From positions 1 through 39,101 of the forward strand of contig DASSKW010000064.1 of assembly GCA_035690065.1 (NCBI GenBank): a stretch of 39,101 nt of DNA, given 5' to 3'. Made by a program: the position numbers and the translations under genes. Positions 7,199 to 15,647 of the stretch are shown piece by piece. The DNA is from DASSKW01 sp035690065. GTDB lineage: Bacteria > Pseudomonadota > Gammaproteobacteria > Natronospirales > REEB76. Every line of letters begins with the position of its first letter. Position 1 is the first letter of the stretch. Below the pieces are notes generated by a model that had not been told where the DNA came from, did not search any database, and was given only the letters and a program-made list of their open reading frames with translations.

Positions 7199-7279
7199 AG
7201 ATGGTGCGAGGCGAATCCCCGCACCAGATTCACGCGACGCAGCCGCCCAAATAATTGTTATCGAAAACGAGTAACACGA

Positions 7280-8617
7280 ATGTACGAAATGACGCCCAGA
7301 GAGATCGTCCAGGAACTCGACAAGCACATCGTCGGCCAGAACGCCGCGAAACGTGCGGTCGCCATCGCACTCCGCAACCGCTGGCGCCGCATGCAGGTCG
7401 ACCCGTCGCTGCGCAACGAGATCACGCCCAAGAACATCCTGATGATCGGCCCCACCGGCGTCGGCAAGACCGAGATCGCGCGTCGCCTCGCGCGCCTCGC
7501 CAACGCGCCGTTCATCAAGGTCGAAGCCACCAAGTTCACCGAGGTCGGTTACGTCGGCAAGGACGTCGACGCCATCATCCGCGATCTCGCCGACGCCGCC
7601 GTGAAACTGGAACGCGAACACGCCAAACACCGCGTGCAGACGCGTGCCGAAGAAGCCGCCGAGGAACGTATCCTCGATGCGCTGCTGCCGCGCAAACAGC
7701 ACTCGGTCGGCTTCGCCAACGAACCGCCACCGCCGGTCGATTCCGATACCCGTCAGAAGATGCGCAAGCTGCTGCGTCAGGGCGAACTCGAGGACCGCGA
7801 GATCGAACTGGAGCTCAGTATCGGTAACGTCGGCGTCGAGATCATGGCGCCGCCGGGCATGGAGGAGATGACCCAGCAATTGCAGAGCATGTTCCAGAAC
7901 ATGGGCAACCAGCGTACCCGGACCCGCAAACTCAAGATCGGCGATGCCCGCAAGTTGCTGACCGACGAGGAAGCCGGGCGCATGGTGGACGAGGACGAGA
8001 TCAAGCTGGCCGCACTCGAAAATGTGGAACAGAACGGCATCGTGTTCATCGACGAGATGGACAAGGTCGCACGGCGCGGTGACGTACACGGCGCGGACGT
8101 CTCGCGCGAAGGCGTACAACGCGACCTGCTGCCACTGGTCGAAGGCACCACGGTGACCACCAAATACGGCATGATAAAGACCGATCACATCCTGTTCATC
8201 GCTTCCGGTGCGTTCCATCTTTCCAAGCCTTCCGACCTGATCCCGGAATTGCAGGGGCGTTTGCCGATCCGCGTGGAGCTCACCGCGCTCACCACCGAAG
8301 ACTTCGTGCGCATCCTCACCGAACCGGACGCTTCACTCACGCGACAATACATCGCATTGATGGCAACCGAAGGCATGCAACTTGAATTCACGACCGACGG
8401 TGTGCGCCGCATCGCCGAAGTCGCGTTTCGCGTTAACGAAACTACCGAGAACATCGGCGCCCGCCGGTTACACACCGTCATGGAACGTCTGTTCGAATCC
8501 ATCTCGTTCGAAGCTGCCGACAAAAGCGGCAAGAAGATGGTCATCGACGCCGCCTACGTGGACAAGCAGGTCGGCGAACTGGTGAAGGATGAGGATCTGA
8601 GCCGGTACATCCTGTGA
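7280..8617 (+). CDS. hslU: ATP-dependent protease ATPase subunit HslU (ClpY)
   Basis: 445-aa AAA+ unfoldase that caps HslV and threads substrates into it. The opening MTPREIVQELDKHIVGQ is the family start. Walker A is GPTGVGKT (residues 57-64), the pore-loop region KVEATKFTEVGYVGKDV follows, and Walker B is IVFIDEMDK in the second half. The intermediate domain inserted between them contains the long Glu/Arg-rich stretch at about 110-235. The C-terminus ends DLSRYIL, as needed to dock on HslV. The start is the ATG at 7280; an upstream in-frame GTG-type start would lie inside the repeat region. No strong Shine-Dalgarno is seen. The stop overlaps the DUF971 start by 4 bp. Confidence 0.97.
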   Translation: MYEMTPREIVQELDKHIVGQNAAKRAVAIALRNRWRRMQVDPSLRNEITPKNILMIGPTGVGKTEIARRLARLANAPFIKVEATKFTEVGYVGKDVDAIIRDLADAAVKLEREHAKHRVQTRAEEAAEERILDALLPRKQHSVGFANEPPPPVDSDTRQKMRKLLRQGELEDREIELELSIGNVGVEIMAPPGMEEMTQQLQSMFQNMGNQRTRTRKLKIGDARKLLTDEEAGRMVDEDEIKLAALENVEQNGIVFIDEMDKVARRGDVHGADVSREGVQRDLLPLVEGTTVTTKYGMIKTDHILFIASGAFHLSKPSDLIPELQGRLPIRVELTALTTEDFVRILTEPDASLTRQYIALMATEGMQLEFTTDGVRRIAEVAFRVNETTENIGARRLHTVMERLFESISFEAADKSGKKMVIDAAYVDKQVGELVKDEDLSRYIL

Positions 8618-8973
8618 GTGAAATTCCGCATCCGACTGAAATCCGTCTGCGCAAATCCGCCGGGGTGCTGGCGGTGACGTTCGATAACGGCGAAATCTTC
8701 GAGCTGCCGTTCGAGTACCTGCGGGTGTTCTCGCCCTCGGCCGAAGTGCGCGGCCACGGCACCGAGATCCTGCAGGTCGGCAAGGAGAATGTGCAGGTAA
8801 AAGGTGTGGAGCCGGTGGGCAGCTATGCAGTAAGGCTGATCTTCGACGACGGCCACGATACCGGCCTGTATTCCTGGACCGTGCTGTACGACCTCGGCAC
8901 GAATCAGCAGGCAAACTGGTCCCGCTATCTGCAGCGCCTCAAGGAAGCCGGCGTCCAGCGCAAGACCCGCTGA
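8614..8973 (+). CDS. DUF971 (GBBH-like N-terminal domain) protein
   Basis: 119-aa protein of the DUF971 family, related to the N-terminal domain of gamma-butyrobetaine hydroxylase and found in some Fe-S/Mrp-associated proteins. Family features are the RLRKSAGVLAVTFDNGEIFELPFEYLRVFSPSAEVRGH opening region (about residues 10-50) and GLYSWTVLYDLG near residue 90. The start is a GTG that overlaps the hslU stop (GTGA). Placement just after hslVU is common in gammaproteobacteria. Function is not established. The last codons and the stop lie inside a 36-bp sequence repeated 72 bp downstream. Confidence 0.88.
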   Translation: MSEIPHPTEIRLRKSAGVLAVTFDNGEIFELPFEYLRVFSPSAEVRGHGTEILQVGKENVQVKGVEPVGSYAVRLIFDDGHDTGLYSWTVLYDLGTNQQANWSRYLQRLKEAGVQRKTR

Positions 8974-9064
8974 GCCTCATGCCGCATGCGGGCTGGCGAC
9001 CATCAATCGCGAAGCCGGCAGCGCGGGTAGCGCAAGACCCGCTGAGCCTCATGCCGCATGCGGG
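8957..9064 (+). repeat. perfect 36-bp direct repeat spanning the end of the DUF971 gene
   Basis: Bases 8957-8992 recur exactly at 9029-9064, an offset of 72 bp. Weaker identity (GAAGCCGGC at 8944 and 9011) extends upstream, so the unit is a tandem duplication of about 70 bp. Each copy ends in the 10-bp palindrome CCGCATGCGG. The second copy carries a non-functional duplicate of the DUF971 C-terminus and stop codon. Confidence 0.9.
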
Positions 9065-9077
9065 AAGGGGATGCCGC

Positions 9078-9086
9078 TGCTAGAAT
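9078..9086 (+). promoter_or_regulatory. possible extended -10 element for ubiEJB
   Basis: TGC-TAGAAT lies 28 bp before the ubiE ATG and just after the duplicated sequence. No convincing -35 is seen. Confidence 0.35.
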
Positions 9087-9113
9087 GCCCTTCCCGACCA
9101 TTGAAATACCGCC

Positions 9114-9863
9114 ATGTCCGGCAATGACAAGACCCATTTCGGCTATCAGGAAGTGCCCATCGGCGAGAAGGCCCGGCGGGTGGCGGGCGTGTTCAGTTCG
9201 GTGGCGGATAACTACGATCTGATGAACGACCTGATGTCGTTCGGTATCCACCGGTTGTGGAAGCGTTTCACGCTCGGCCAGACCGGCCTCAAACCCGGCG
9301 ACTTGGCACTCGATCTGGCCGGCGGCACCGGCGATCTGGCGCGCGGTCTCGCGCACCAGGTCGGCGATACCGGCAAGGTGGTACTGGCCGACATCAACGC
9401 CGCGATGCTGGGACACGGCCGCAGCAAACTGATCGACCACGGCATCACCGGCAACGTGGAATTCGTGCAGGCAGATGCAGAGCGTTTGCCGTTTCCAGAC
9501 CGGTATTTCGATTGCATCACCATCGGCTTCGGTCTGCGCAACGTGACCCGCAAGGAAGCCGCTCTGGCCAGCATGTACCGCGTACTGAAACCGGGCGGTC
9601 GGCTGCTGATACTGGAGTTCTCCAAACCACTCACGCCCACGCTGCGTTCCCTCTACGATCAGTATTCGTTCAAGGTGCTGCCACAACTCGGCAGGCTGGT
9701 CGCGAAAGACGAAGCCAGTTATCGCTATCTGGCGGAATCCATCCGCATGCATCCGGACCAGAAAACCCTGAAAGACATGATGGAGGCTGCCGGTTTCGAG
9801 CGCTGCAACTATTTCAATCTCACCGGTGGCGTCGTGGCGCTGCATCGGGGTTACCGGTTTTGA
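9114..9863 (+). CDS. ubiE: ubiquinone/menaquinone C-methyltransferase UbiE
   Basis: 249-aa class I SAM-dependent methyltransferase. It C-methylates the benzoquinol ring in ubiquinone synthesis, and demethylmenaquinol where menaquinone is made. The SAM motif I is LDLAGGTGDLA (about residues 66-76). VFSSVADNYDLMNDLMSFGIHRLWK near residues 26-50 is the UbiE signature region, and GFGLRNV marks the later conserved block. The start is the ATG at 9114. The TGA overlaps the TTG start of ubiJ. Confidence 0.97.
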   Translation: MSGNDKTHFGYQEVPIGEKARRVAGVFSSVADNYDLMNDLMSFGIHRLWKRFTLGQTGLKPGDLALDLAGGTGDLARGLAHQVGDTGKVVLADINAAMLGHGRSKLIDHGITGNVEFVQADAERLPFPDRYFDCITIGFGLRNVTRKEAALASMYRVLKPGGRLLILEFSKPLTPTLRSLYDQYSFKVLPQLGRLVAKDEASYRYLAESIRMHPDQKTLKDMMEAAGFERCNYFNLTGGVVALHRGYRF

Positions 9864-10474
9864 ACACCCCACCCTTCACGGCGTTGCTGGCCGCCGGCAT
9901 CGAATTCGCGCTCAACAATGCGTTGCGCGGTTCAAATACAGCACAGCAGGATCTCAAGCTCCTCGCCGGCAAGGTCATCGCGCTGGAATTGAAAGAGTTT
10001 CCCCTGAAATTGTATTTCCTGCCGCAAGCCGAACGCATCAATGTGCAAGGCGCATACGACGGCAAACCGGACATGACGGTGCGTGCCCCGAGCGCCGCGC
10101 TGTTGCAGGCAGCGTTGCGACGCGACGAGGTCCCGCCCAAAGGTATCGAGATCAATGGCGACGCGGAGACCGCACAGATCTTCTCGCGATTGCTGAAGCA
10201 GGCAGACCTGGATTGGGAAGAGTTGCTGTCACAACATATCGGCGATGTGGCAGCACATCAGATCGGCAACCTGGTGCGCGGGGGCCTGCACTGGGGACGC
10301 GATGCGTTCGATCGTGTGAGCCGTGATCTCGCCGACTACCTGCAATTCGAGATCAGCGTGCTGCCGCAACGTCATGAAGTGGAGACATTCCTGACTGACG
10401 TGGATCGCTTGCGTGACGATGTGGAGCGCTTCGCGGCGCGGGTAAATCGTGTGACTGGTGGACGGCGCTCATGA
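9860..10474 (+). CDS. ubiJ: ubiquinone biosynthesis accessory factor UbiJ (SCP2 domain)
   Basis: 204-aa protein with an N-terminal SCP2 sterol-carrier-like fold (about residues 5-115) and a helical C-terminus. UbiJ binds the lipid tail of ubiquinone intermediates and, with UbiK, supports the Ubi enzyme complex. The start is chosen as TTG at 9860, which overlaps the ubiE stop (TTGA) and gives the expected opening (TPPFTALLAAGIEFALN). No ATG or GTG occurs at this point in the frame. The stop overlaps the ubiB ATG (ATGA). The ubiE-ubiJ-ubiB order is the classical gammaproteobacterial one, and it decides the call for this fast-evolving protein. Confidence 0.9.
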   Translation: MNTPPFTALLAAGIEFALNNALRGSNTAQQDLKLLAGKVIALELKEFPLKLYFLPQAERINVQGAYDGKPDMTVRAPSAALLQAALRRDEVPPKGIEINGDAETAQIFSRLLKQADLDWEELLSQHIGDVAAHQIGNLVRGGLHWGRDAFDRVSRDLADYLQFEISVLPQRHEVETFLTDVDRLRDDVERFAARVNRVTGGRRS

Positions 10475-12114
10475 TCACGCCACGCCAGGCTCTGAGGCTG
10501 ATGCGTATCAACTTCGTGCTGGTACGGCACGGGCTGGACGAGATCGTGCTGGCCACACATCTTTTCCGGCCGGTGCGTTTCCTCATATATCTCTCGCCGT
10601 TCTACTGGCTGCGTTCGCACGAAGCATCGCGAGGCGAGCGCATCCGGCGCGCGCTCGAAGATCTGGGCCCGATCTTCGTCAAGTTCGGACAGATGCTGTC
10701 CACACGCCGCGATCTGCTGCCGCTCGACATCGCCGATGAACTGGCGAAGCTGCAGGACCGGGTTCCCCCGTTCCCTGGAGTACAGGCACGGACCATGGTG
10801 GAACGCGCGCTGCATGCACCGGTCACCGAACTATTCGACAGCTTCGATGAAACGCCGCTGGCTTCGGCGTCGATCGCGCAAGTCCACGCAGCGCGGCTCA
10901 AGGATCAGCGCGAGGTGGTGGTGAAAGTATTGCGCCCCGGTGTGGAACGCATTATCCGCGCAGACCTGGATGTGCTGCATCTGCTCGCCAGGCTCGCACA
11001 ACGTTACTGGGCCGACGGTCGGCGCTTGCGCCCGTGTGAGGTAGTGGATGAATATGAAAAGACCGTACTCGACGAACTGGACCTGATGCGGGAGGCGGCG
11101 AATGCCGCGCAACTGAAACGTGATTTCGAAGGTTCGGCGCTGCTGTATGTGCCGGAAGTCCATTGGACGTTCACGCGTCGCAACGTGATGGTGATGGAGC
11201 GCATCCGTGGGGTGCCGGTCAGCGATATCGCCACGCTCGCTGCACGTGGCACCGATATGCGCCGCCTGGCCGAGAACGGCGTCGAGATATTCTTCACCCA
11301 GGTGTTCAAACACAACTTCTTCCACGCCGACATGCACCCGGGCAATATCTTCGTGGACATAGACGATCCGAAACAGCCGCGTTACGTGGCGGTGGATTTT
11401 GGTATCGTCGGCAGTCTGAGTCCCGAAGACCAGCATTATCTGGCGGAGAATTTCCTGGCGTTCTTCAACCGCGACTACCGGCGCGTAGCGGAACTGCATG
11501 TGCAGTCCGGCTGGGTTCCGGCTGGTACCCGCGTGGATCAGTTCGAGGCCGCGATCCGCACCGTCTGCGAACCGATCTTCAACCGCCCGCTCAAGGACAT
11601 CTCGTTCGGCCAGTTGCTGGTACGCCTGTTCCAGACCGCACGTCGCTTCGAGATGGAAGTACAGCCACAACTGGTGCTGTTACAGAAGACCCTGCTGAAC
11701 ATAGAAGGCCTGGGGCGCGATCTGTATCCCGATCTCGATCTGTGGCAGACCGCGAAACCATTCCTGGAACACTGGACGCGCGAGCAACTGGGATTGACCG
11801 CCACACTCAAGAAGATCTGGGCCGGACTCCCCACCATCCGTGAATTGCTGATCGAGGGGCCGGGACGGATCAACACCATCCTGCAGCAGCTCGAAACCGG
11901 CCGCCTCAGTCTGGGGCTGCACGGCAATCAGCTTGAGCGACTGCAGGAACTGCAGCAGCAACGCAATCAGCATCTATATCGTGCCGCAACAGGTGGCGCA
12001 CTGATCGTCAGTGCTGCGCTGCTGTTGGCAGAGCACGCAGTCCCTTCCTGGCCTGCGATCCTGATCGGTCTGGCGGGTGTTGCTGTATTGCTGTGGGGTT
12101 GGTTGAAAACCTGA
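10471..12114 (+). CDS. ubiB: ubiquinone biosynthesis regulatory kinase-like ATPase UbiB
   Basis: 547 aa, the same size as E. coli UbiB (546). It is an atypical protein-kinase-like (ABC1/ADCK) membrane protein needed for ubiquinone synthesis, probably through ATPase-driven lipid extraction. Visible hallmarks are the KxGQ motif (Lys71-Gln74 in IFVKFGQMLSTR), the Ala-rich loop that replaces the glycine-rich loop (ASASIAQVH, 131-139), the VVKVLRPG lysine region near 150 and the HADMHPGNIF catalytic-loop equivalent. Two hydrophobic C-terminal segments (about 505-545) anchor it in the inner membrane. It is the last gene of the ubiEJB run and converges on the yibQ-like gene. Confidence 0.97.
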   Translation: MITPRQALRLMRINFVLVRHGLDEIVLATHLFRPVRFLIYLSPFYWLRSHEASRGERIRRALEDLGPIFVKFGQMLSTRRDLLPLDIADELAKLQDRVPPFPGVQARTMVERALHAPVTELFDSFDETPLASASIAQVHAARLKDQREVVVKVLRPGVERIIRADLDVLHLLARLAQRYWADGRRLRPCEVVDEYEKTVLDELDLMREAANAAQLKRDFEGSALLYVPEVHWTFTRRNVMVMERIRGVPVSDIATLAARGTDMRRLAENGVEIFFTQVFKHNFFHADMHPGNIFVDIDDPKQPRYVAVDFGIVGSLSPEDQHYLAENFLAFFNRDYRRVAELHVQSGWVPAGTRVDQFEAAIRTVCEPIFNRPLKDISFGQLLVRLFQTARRFEMEVQPQLVLLQKTLLNIEGLGRDLYPDLDLWQTAKPFLEHWTREQLGLTATLKKIWAGLPTIRELLIEGPGRINTILQQLETGRLSLGLHGNQLERLQELQQQRNQHLYRAATGGALIVSAALLLAEHAVPSWPAILIGLAGVAVLLWGWLKT

Positions 12115-12142
12115 AACGCCTGAGCGTGACGCTAGCGTTTCA
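12112..12142. terminator. hairpin between convergent ubiB and the deacetylase gene
   Basis: The 8-bp stem TGAAACGC (12112-12119) / GCGTTTCA (12135-12142) contains the ubiB stop codon, with AGCGT-g-ACGCT nested in the loop. A short GGTTTTC follows on the minus strand and nothing T-rich on the plus strand. It is therefore at best a weak terminator, for the minus-strand operon. Confidence 0.45.
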
Positions 12143-12950
12143 AAAGCAGCGCATCCGGGAACACGTCTGCGGGAAGTTGCAGCGGATGGCTCTGTTGCAA
12201 CTTCACGATCTCTGCTACCGATACCAATCTGATCCTTTGTGCGGACAGCAGCGGTAACTCGTGTGCCAGCACTGCGAGCGTGGCCGGACGCGGATGACCG
12301 ATGGCAAGCGCAAATCCATCCTTGCGTGCGAGTTTGAGTAGCCGCTGGAACTGAAACTCGACCGCCGCGTCGGTGTTGGTGTCGTCCAGAAATACATTGC
12401 GGCGTGCTGCCGGCACGCCGTACTCGCGGGCCACGCCATACGCCACGCTGTCCACTGCCGTGTAACTGTCCACATAGAACAAGCCTGGTGTCTGCGCCAG
12501 CACCTGCATGATCCAGGCCATGTCGCCAGGATGCTGGGTGATGAGGCTGCCTTCGTGATTGTTGACCCCGGCGAGATGCGGGATCGAAGCCAGATCATCG
12601 CGCACCGTGTCCTGGATCTCTTTCTGGGTCATATCGAGCGTGATACCACCGGGGCCGAGCGGCATGTCGCTGACCGATTCCATCGGCAGATGCAGCATGA
12701 CCGGTTTGCCATCTGCATGAGCAAGCTCGGCGATCTGTTTCGAAAATTTGGTATGCGGCAAGATCGCACACGCGACCGGACCGGGTAGCGCGATGGTCTG
12801 TTGTCCTTCTTCCAGCGAATTGCCGAGATCATCGATGATGATCGCGACCACCGGTTGCGCGACGGACGTCGCCGCCGGTGGTGCCTCTGCGCGTACCCCG
12901 GTGGCGATGCCGAGGCAGACCAGACCCAGTATCAGTGCACGCCTCTTCAT
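12132..12950 (-). CDS. divergent polysaccharide deacetylase family protein (YibQ-like)
   Basis: 272-aa exported protein of the divergent polysaccharide deacetylase family 2 (YibQ, DUF610). A signal peptide spans about residues 1-22 (MKRRALILGLVCLGIATGVRA). The NodB-like barrel shows the metal/catalytic positions expected for the family: IIIDDLG (Asp40, Asp41), HLPME (His87), NNHEGS (His132) and GHPRP near the end. The natural substrate is not settled. Its ATG overlaps the stop of the S41 protease gene by 4 bp, so envC - S41 protease - this gene form one minus-strand operon, as in other gammaproteobacteria. That points to a role in cell-wall turnover. Confidence 0.9.
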   Translation of the reverse strand: MKRRALILGLVCLGIATGVRAEAPPAATSVAQPVVAIIIDDLGNSLEEGQQTIALPGPVACAILPHTKFSKQIAELAHADGKPVMLHLPMESVSDMPLGPGGITLDMTQKEIQDTVRDDLASIPHLAGVNNHEGSLITQHPGDMAWIMQVLAQTPGLFYVDSYTAVDSVAYGVAREYGVPAARRNVFLDDTNTDAAVEFQFQRLLKLARKDGFALAIGHPRPATLAVLAHELPLLSAQRIRLVSVAEIVKLQQSHPLQLPADVFPDALLLKR

Positions 12951-14272
12951 CCGTGATCGTTGCTGCTGCGTTCCAGACTGAGACCTTTGAGAACATTCAA
13001 AGCCTGATACAGCTGAAAGTCCTGTGCCGCCAGTTGCTGGTCGGTGACATTACCGTCATTGCCCTGGGGTGTGGGCGCGGTGTTTGCCAGGTGTCCTTGC
13101 AAGTTCGATTCCTTGAGCATGTCGACGTCGCCACCCTGATCCTTGGTCAGTTGCAGCGGTAATACTTCGATATCCGGGGCGATGCCTTCCGCCTGGATGG
13201 AATGACCTGATGGTGTGTAATACAAGGCGGTAGTGAGTTTGATCGCATCGCCCTGCGGCATCGGGATCACGGTCTGCACCGAGCCCTTGCCGAAAGTTCG
13301 CTCACCGAGTATCAAGGCGCGGTGATCGTCCTTGAGCGCGCCCGCTGTTATTTCCGCTGCCGATGCAGTGCCGCCATCCACCAGTACGATCATCGGTGCA
13401 CCATCAAGCACATCGCCACTGGTCGCGCGCCGCACGAAATTGGCGTCGGCTGCGCGGCCTTTGGCCGAGACGATGATGCCGCTGTTCAGGAATGCATCCG
13501 AGACCGAGACCGCCGCATCCAATAAACCGCCGGGATTGTCACGCAGATCCAGCACCAGACCGTTCAGTGGTCCCTTGTTCTGCCTGGTCAAGGTCTGCAC
13601 CGCGTTACGCACACCGCTGCCGGTGTCGTCCGCGAACTGACTGATGCGCACATAACCGAAACCCGGCGCCAGCAAGTGGCTCTTGACGCTGCTCAGGTGG
13701 ACTTCGGCACGCGTGAGTTTGATGTCGACAGGTTTGTCGGCGTTCGCATGCAGGATGGTGAGCGTGACCTGACTGCCGGCTGTACCGCGAATCAGCTTGA
13801 CCGCCTGATCCAGCCCCATACCGTCCAGCGCCGTGCCGTTCACGCGCAGGATCGCATCGCCGGCCTGTATTCCGGCTTTCGCCGCCGGCGTGTCGTCGAT
13901 GGGCGAGATCACGATGATCTGGCCCTGATCCATTCCCACCTCGATGCCCAGACCGTTGAAATCTCCGGTCGTGAAAGTCTGTATCTGCTCGAACTCGGAT
14001 TTATCCAGAAATGCGGAATGCGGATCGAGGCCGGAGAGGATGCCGCGGATGGCGCTATGCAACAGGACCTTGTCGTCCACCGGTTGCACGTAGTCCTGTT
14101 TCACGAGTTGCATGACATCGACCAGCAGCCGCACATCCTGCCAGGGCAACTGAGCCGCAGTGGCAGATGGTTGCGAGTCCGCTTTCGTGACCGGGGTTGC
14201 CGCCTGTGCGATCGGCATCACTGCCAGCAATCCCGTCAACACAACCGGTATGAGATGCATGCGCGACGACAT
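12947..14272 (-). CDS. carboxy-terminal processing protease, S41 family (CtpA-like)
   Basis: 441-aa periplasmic serine protease. The start is the ATG at 14272, preceded by GAGGA at 8-nt spacing, which gives a clean signal peptide (MSSRMHLIPVVLTGLLAVMPIAQA). Upstream in-frame starts (GTG at 14332, ATG at 14317) only add a polar stretch. A PDZ domain lies at about 105-190. The S41 core carries the catalytic dyad Ser304 (GGTASAAEI) and Lys329 (TFGKGSVQ), with LRDNPGG in between. Such proteases trim periplasmic or lipoprotein partners, including cell-wall hydrolases in Pseudomonas. The envC gene lies 63 bp upstream. Confidence 0.93.
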   Translation of the reverse strand: MSSRMHLIPVVLTGLLAVMPIAQAATPVTKADSQPSATAAQLPWQDVRLLVDVMQLVKQDYVQPVDDKVLLHSAIRGILSGLDPHSAFLDKSEFEQIQTFTTGDFNGLGIEVGMDQGQIIVISPIDDTPAAKAGIQAGDAILRVNGTALDGMGLDQAVKLIRGTAGSQVTLTILHANADKPVDIKLTRAEVHLSSVKSHLLAPGFGYVRISQFADDTGSGVRNAVQTLTRQNKGPLNGLVLDLRDNPGGLLDAAVSVSDAFLNSGIIVSAKGRAADANFVRRATSGDVLDGAPMIVLVDGGTASAAEITAGALKDDHRALILGERTFGKGSVQTVIPMPQGDAIKLTTALYYTPSGHSIQAEGIAPDIEVLPLQLTKDQGGDVDMLKESNLQGHLANTAPTPQGNDGNVTDQQLAAQDFQLYQALNVLKGLSLERSSNDHG

Positions 14273-14335
14273 GGCAGGATTCCTCGAAGTGACGACTGAT
14301 GTTTTGACTGTGTGCATGGTAACGCGTTCCACCGC

Positions 14336-15499
14336 TCAGGCACTCGGCAAACGCCCGCGACACCATTTGCGCGGGTCGAGGGACGAATTCTTGTGCCGGA
14401 TCTCGAAATACAGCGCCGGCTGCTCCTGGCCGCCGCTATCGCCCAGGGTAGCGATGACCTGGCCCGGATGTACCCAGTCGCCGACCTGTGCATACAGGCT
14501 CTGGTTATGTGCGTAGATACTCATGTAACCATCGCCATGATCCACGATCACCAGCAATCCGAAGCGCGGCAGCCAGTCCGCATACACCACTCGTCCCCAG
14601 GAGATGACATGCACCGGTGTGCCCATGGGGGCGGCGATCAGGTCGCCTTGCGCCGGCAGCCGGTTGCCGACCAGAGGTTCGCCGAAGCGATGTGCCAGTT
14701 TACCGCTGACCGGCCATTGCAGATGGCCGCGTAGCTTGACGAATTCGCGGGTCTGTTCCAGATCCGGCGGGATGTCCGAGAGTGCCTGACGCAGGTTGGT
14801 TAAAAGGTCCTGGATGGATTGCTCGTCGTGCCGGAGATGCGCGAGTTCGGCGTTGCGATCATGGATATCGGAATTGATGCGGGCCAGCAATTGTTTGCGG
14901 GCATCGCGTCCAGCCTGCATTTTGGTCAGGGCCTCCGCACGCTGATCGCGGAGTTGTGACACGTCCGCGAGCTGCGCTTTGACCTGTTGGTTCAGGGTGG
15001 CCAATGCCTGCAGTTCACTGCGTACCGCCTGGATGCGGGCAGCGCGCGCCTGATTAAGATAATCGTAATAGGTCAGCAGCCGTTCCACCGTGGCTGGATC
15101 TTCGGCATTCAGCAACAGTTGCAGTTCCGAATCCCGCCCCTCCGCATAGGCGGCCCGGATCTGCGCAGCGAGTGCCGATTTCTGCTGATCCAGCGCGGCC
15201 TGCTTGAGGGCCTGCTCATGTTGCAGCGTATCGAGGCGGCTCTGGGCGGCGGCCACCTTGCCATCCAGTTCACGCAGATTCGCCGCCGCGCGGGCGATGT
15301 CACGCTCGGACTGGCGGAGCTGACTCTGCACTGCGCTGCGCCGGCCCACATCCCGGTCCATGCGGGTCTGGACTGCATCGATCCGACTACGAAGCTGATC
15401 GAGTTTGTGCTGCTGCGCCGCCGCATCGCTCCCCGCGGCCCGGGTGGCAGGACATATCGCCAGCAAGGCAACGGCAACTACGAGGGGGAAACGGACCAT
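14336..15499 (-). CDS. envC: murein hydrolase activator EnvC
   Basis: 387-aa exported protein with a signal peptide (about 1-21), long coiled coils (about 25-235, rich in Gln/Arg/Leu/Ala) and a C-terminal LytM/M23 domain (about 265-380). The LytM domain is degenerate: the zinc-ligand HxxxD position reads GDLIAAP and the final HxH reads LYFEIR, as in E. coli EnvC. It should therefore activate amidases (AmiA/AmiB type) at the septum and not cut peptidoglycan itself. It is the first gene of the operon, with the protease and deacetylase downstream, and is divergent from yibN. Confidence 0.93.
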   Translation of the reverse strand: MVRFPLVVAVALLAICPATRAAGSDAAAQQHKLDQLRSRIDAVQTRMDRDVGRRSAVQSQLRQSERDIARAAANLRELDGKVAAAQSRLDTLQHEQALKQAALDQQKSALAAQIRAAYAEGRDSELQLLLNAEDPATVERLLTYYDYLNQARAARIQAVRSELQALATLNQQVKAQLADVSQLRDQRAEALTKMQAGRDARKQLLARINSDIHDRNAELAHLRHDEQSIQDLLTNLRQALSDIPPDLEQTREFVKLRGHLQWPVSGKLAHRFGEPLVGNRLPAQGDLIAAPMGTPVHVISWGRVVYADWLPRFGLLVIVDHGDGYMSIYAHNQSLYAQVGDWVHPGQVIATLGDSGGQEQPALYFEIRHKNSSLDPRKWCRGRLPSA

Positions 15500-15604
15500 G
15501 CGGAAATACCGGACTCCCAGTGGGGCGGGGCGTGAACGCGGCCAGTTTAACAGGCCGTCGGCGGATCACTGCGGGGCACGCTCGCGGCCGGCATCCGAAG
15601 TGGC

Positions 15605-15613
15605 TGCTATACT
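15605..15613 (+). promoter_or_regulatory. extended -10 element for yibN-grxC-secB-gpsA
   Basis: TGC-TATACT, a strong extended -10, lies 34 bp before the yibN ATG in the divergent envC/yibN spacer. The -35 region is GC-rich and has no good match. Confidence 0.5.
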
Positions 15614-15647
15614 ACCGGCCCATTTTTTGACCAATCCAGCGAATCCC

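Larger units (their letters stand above)
6571..7279. repeat. repeat-rich non-coding gap splitting hslV and hslU
   Basis: 709 bp between two subunit genes that are normally adjacent. No frame encodes a recognisable protein. The long open frames here are artefacts over repeats; one antisense frame yields peptides such as SFQRKLES and VIP...AGIQ that are typical of spurious translations of intergenic repeats. Structured elements include a 12-bp palindrome GCGCTCGAGCGC (6795-6806), a GTCGC-gaa-GCGAC hairpin (6862-6874), a 14-bp perfect hairpin (6900-6931), ATCGGT/ACCGAT (6938-6955), a 9-bp hairpin (7005-7031) and two TGGATTCC...AATGACG repeats (7080-7106 and 7139-7198). The stretch looks like several intergenic repeats nested or accumulated at one site. 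Confidence 0.8.

Noticed and set aside
6592..7233. 213-codon minus-strand frame in the hslV-hslU gap
   Set aside because: Runs across hairpins and repeats and yields low-complexity Arg/Pro/Ser peptides (SFQRKLES, VIP...AGIQ type) known from spurious translations of intergenic repeats.
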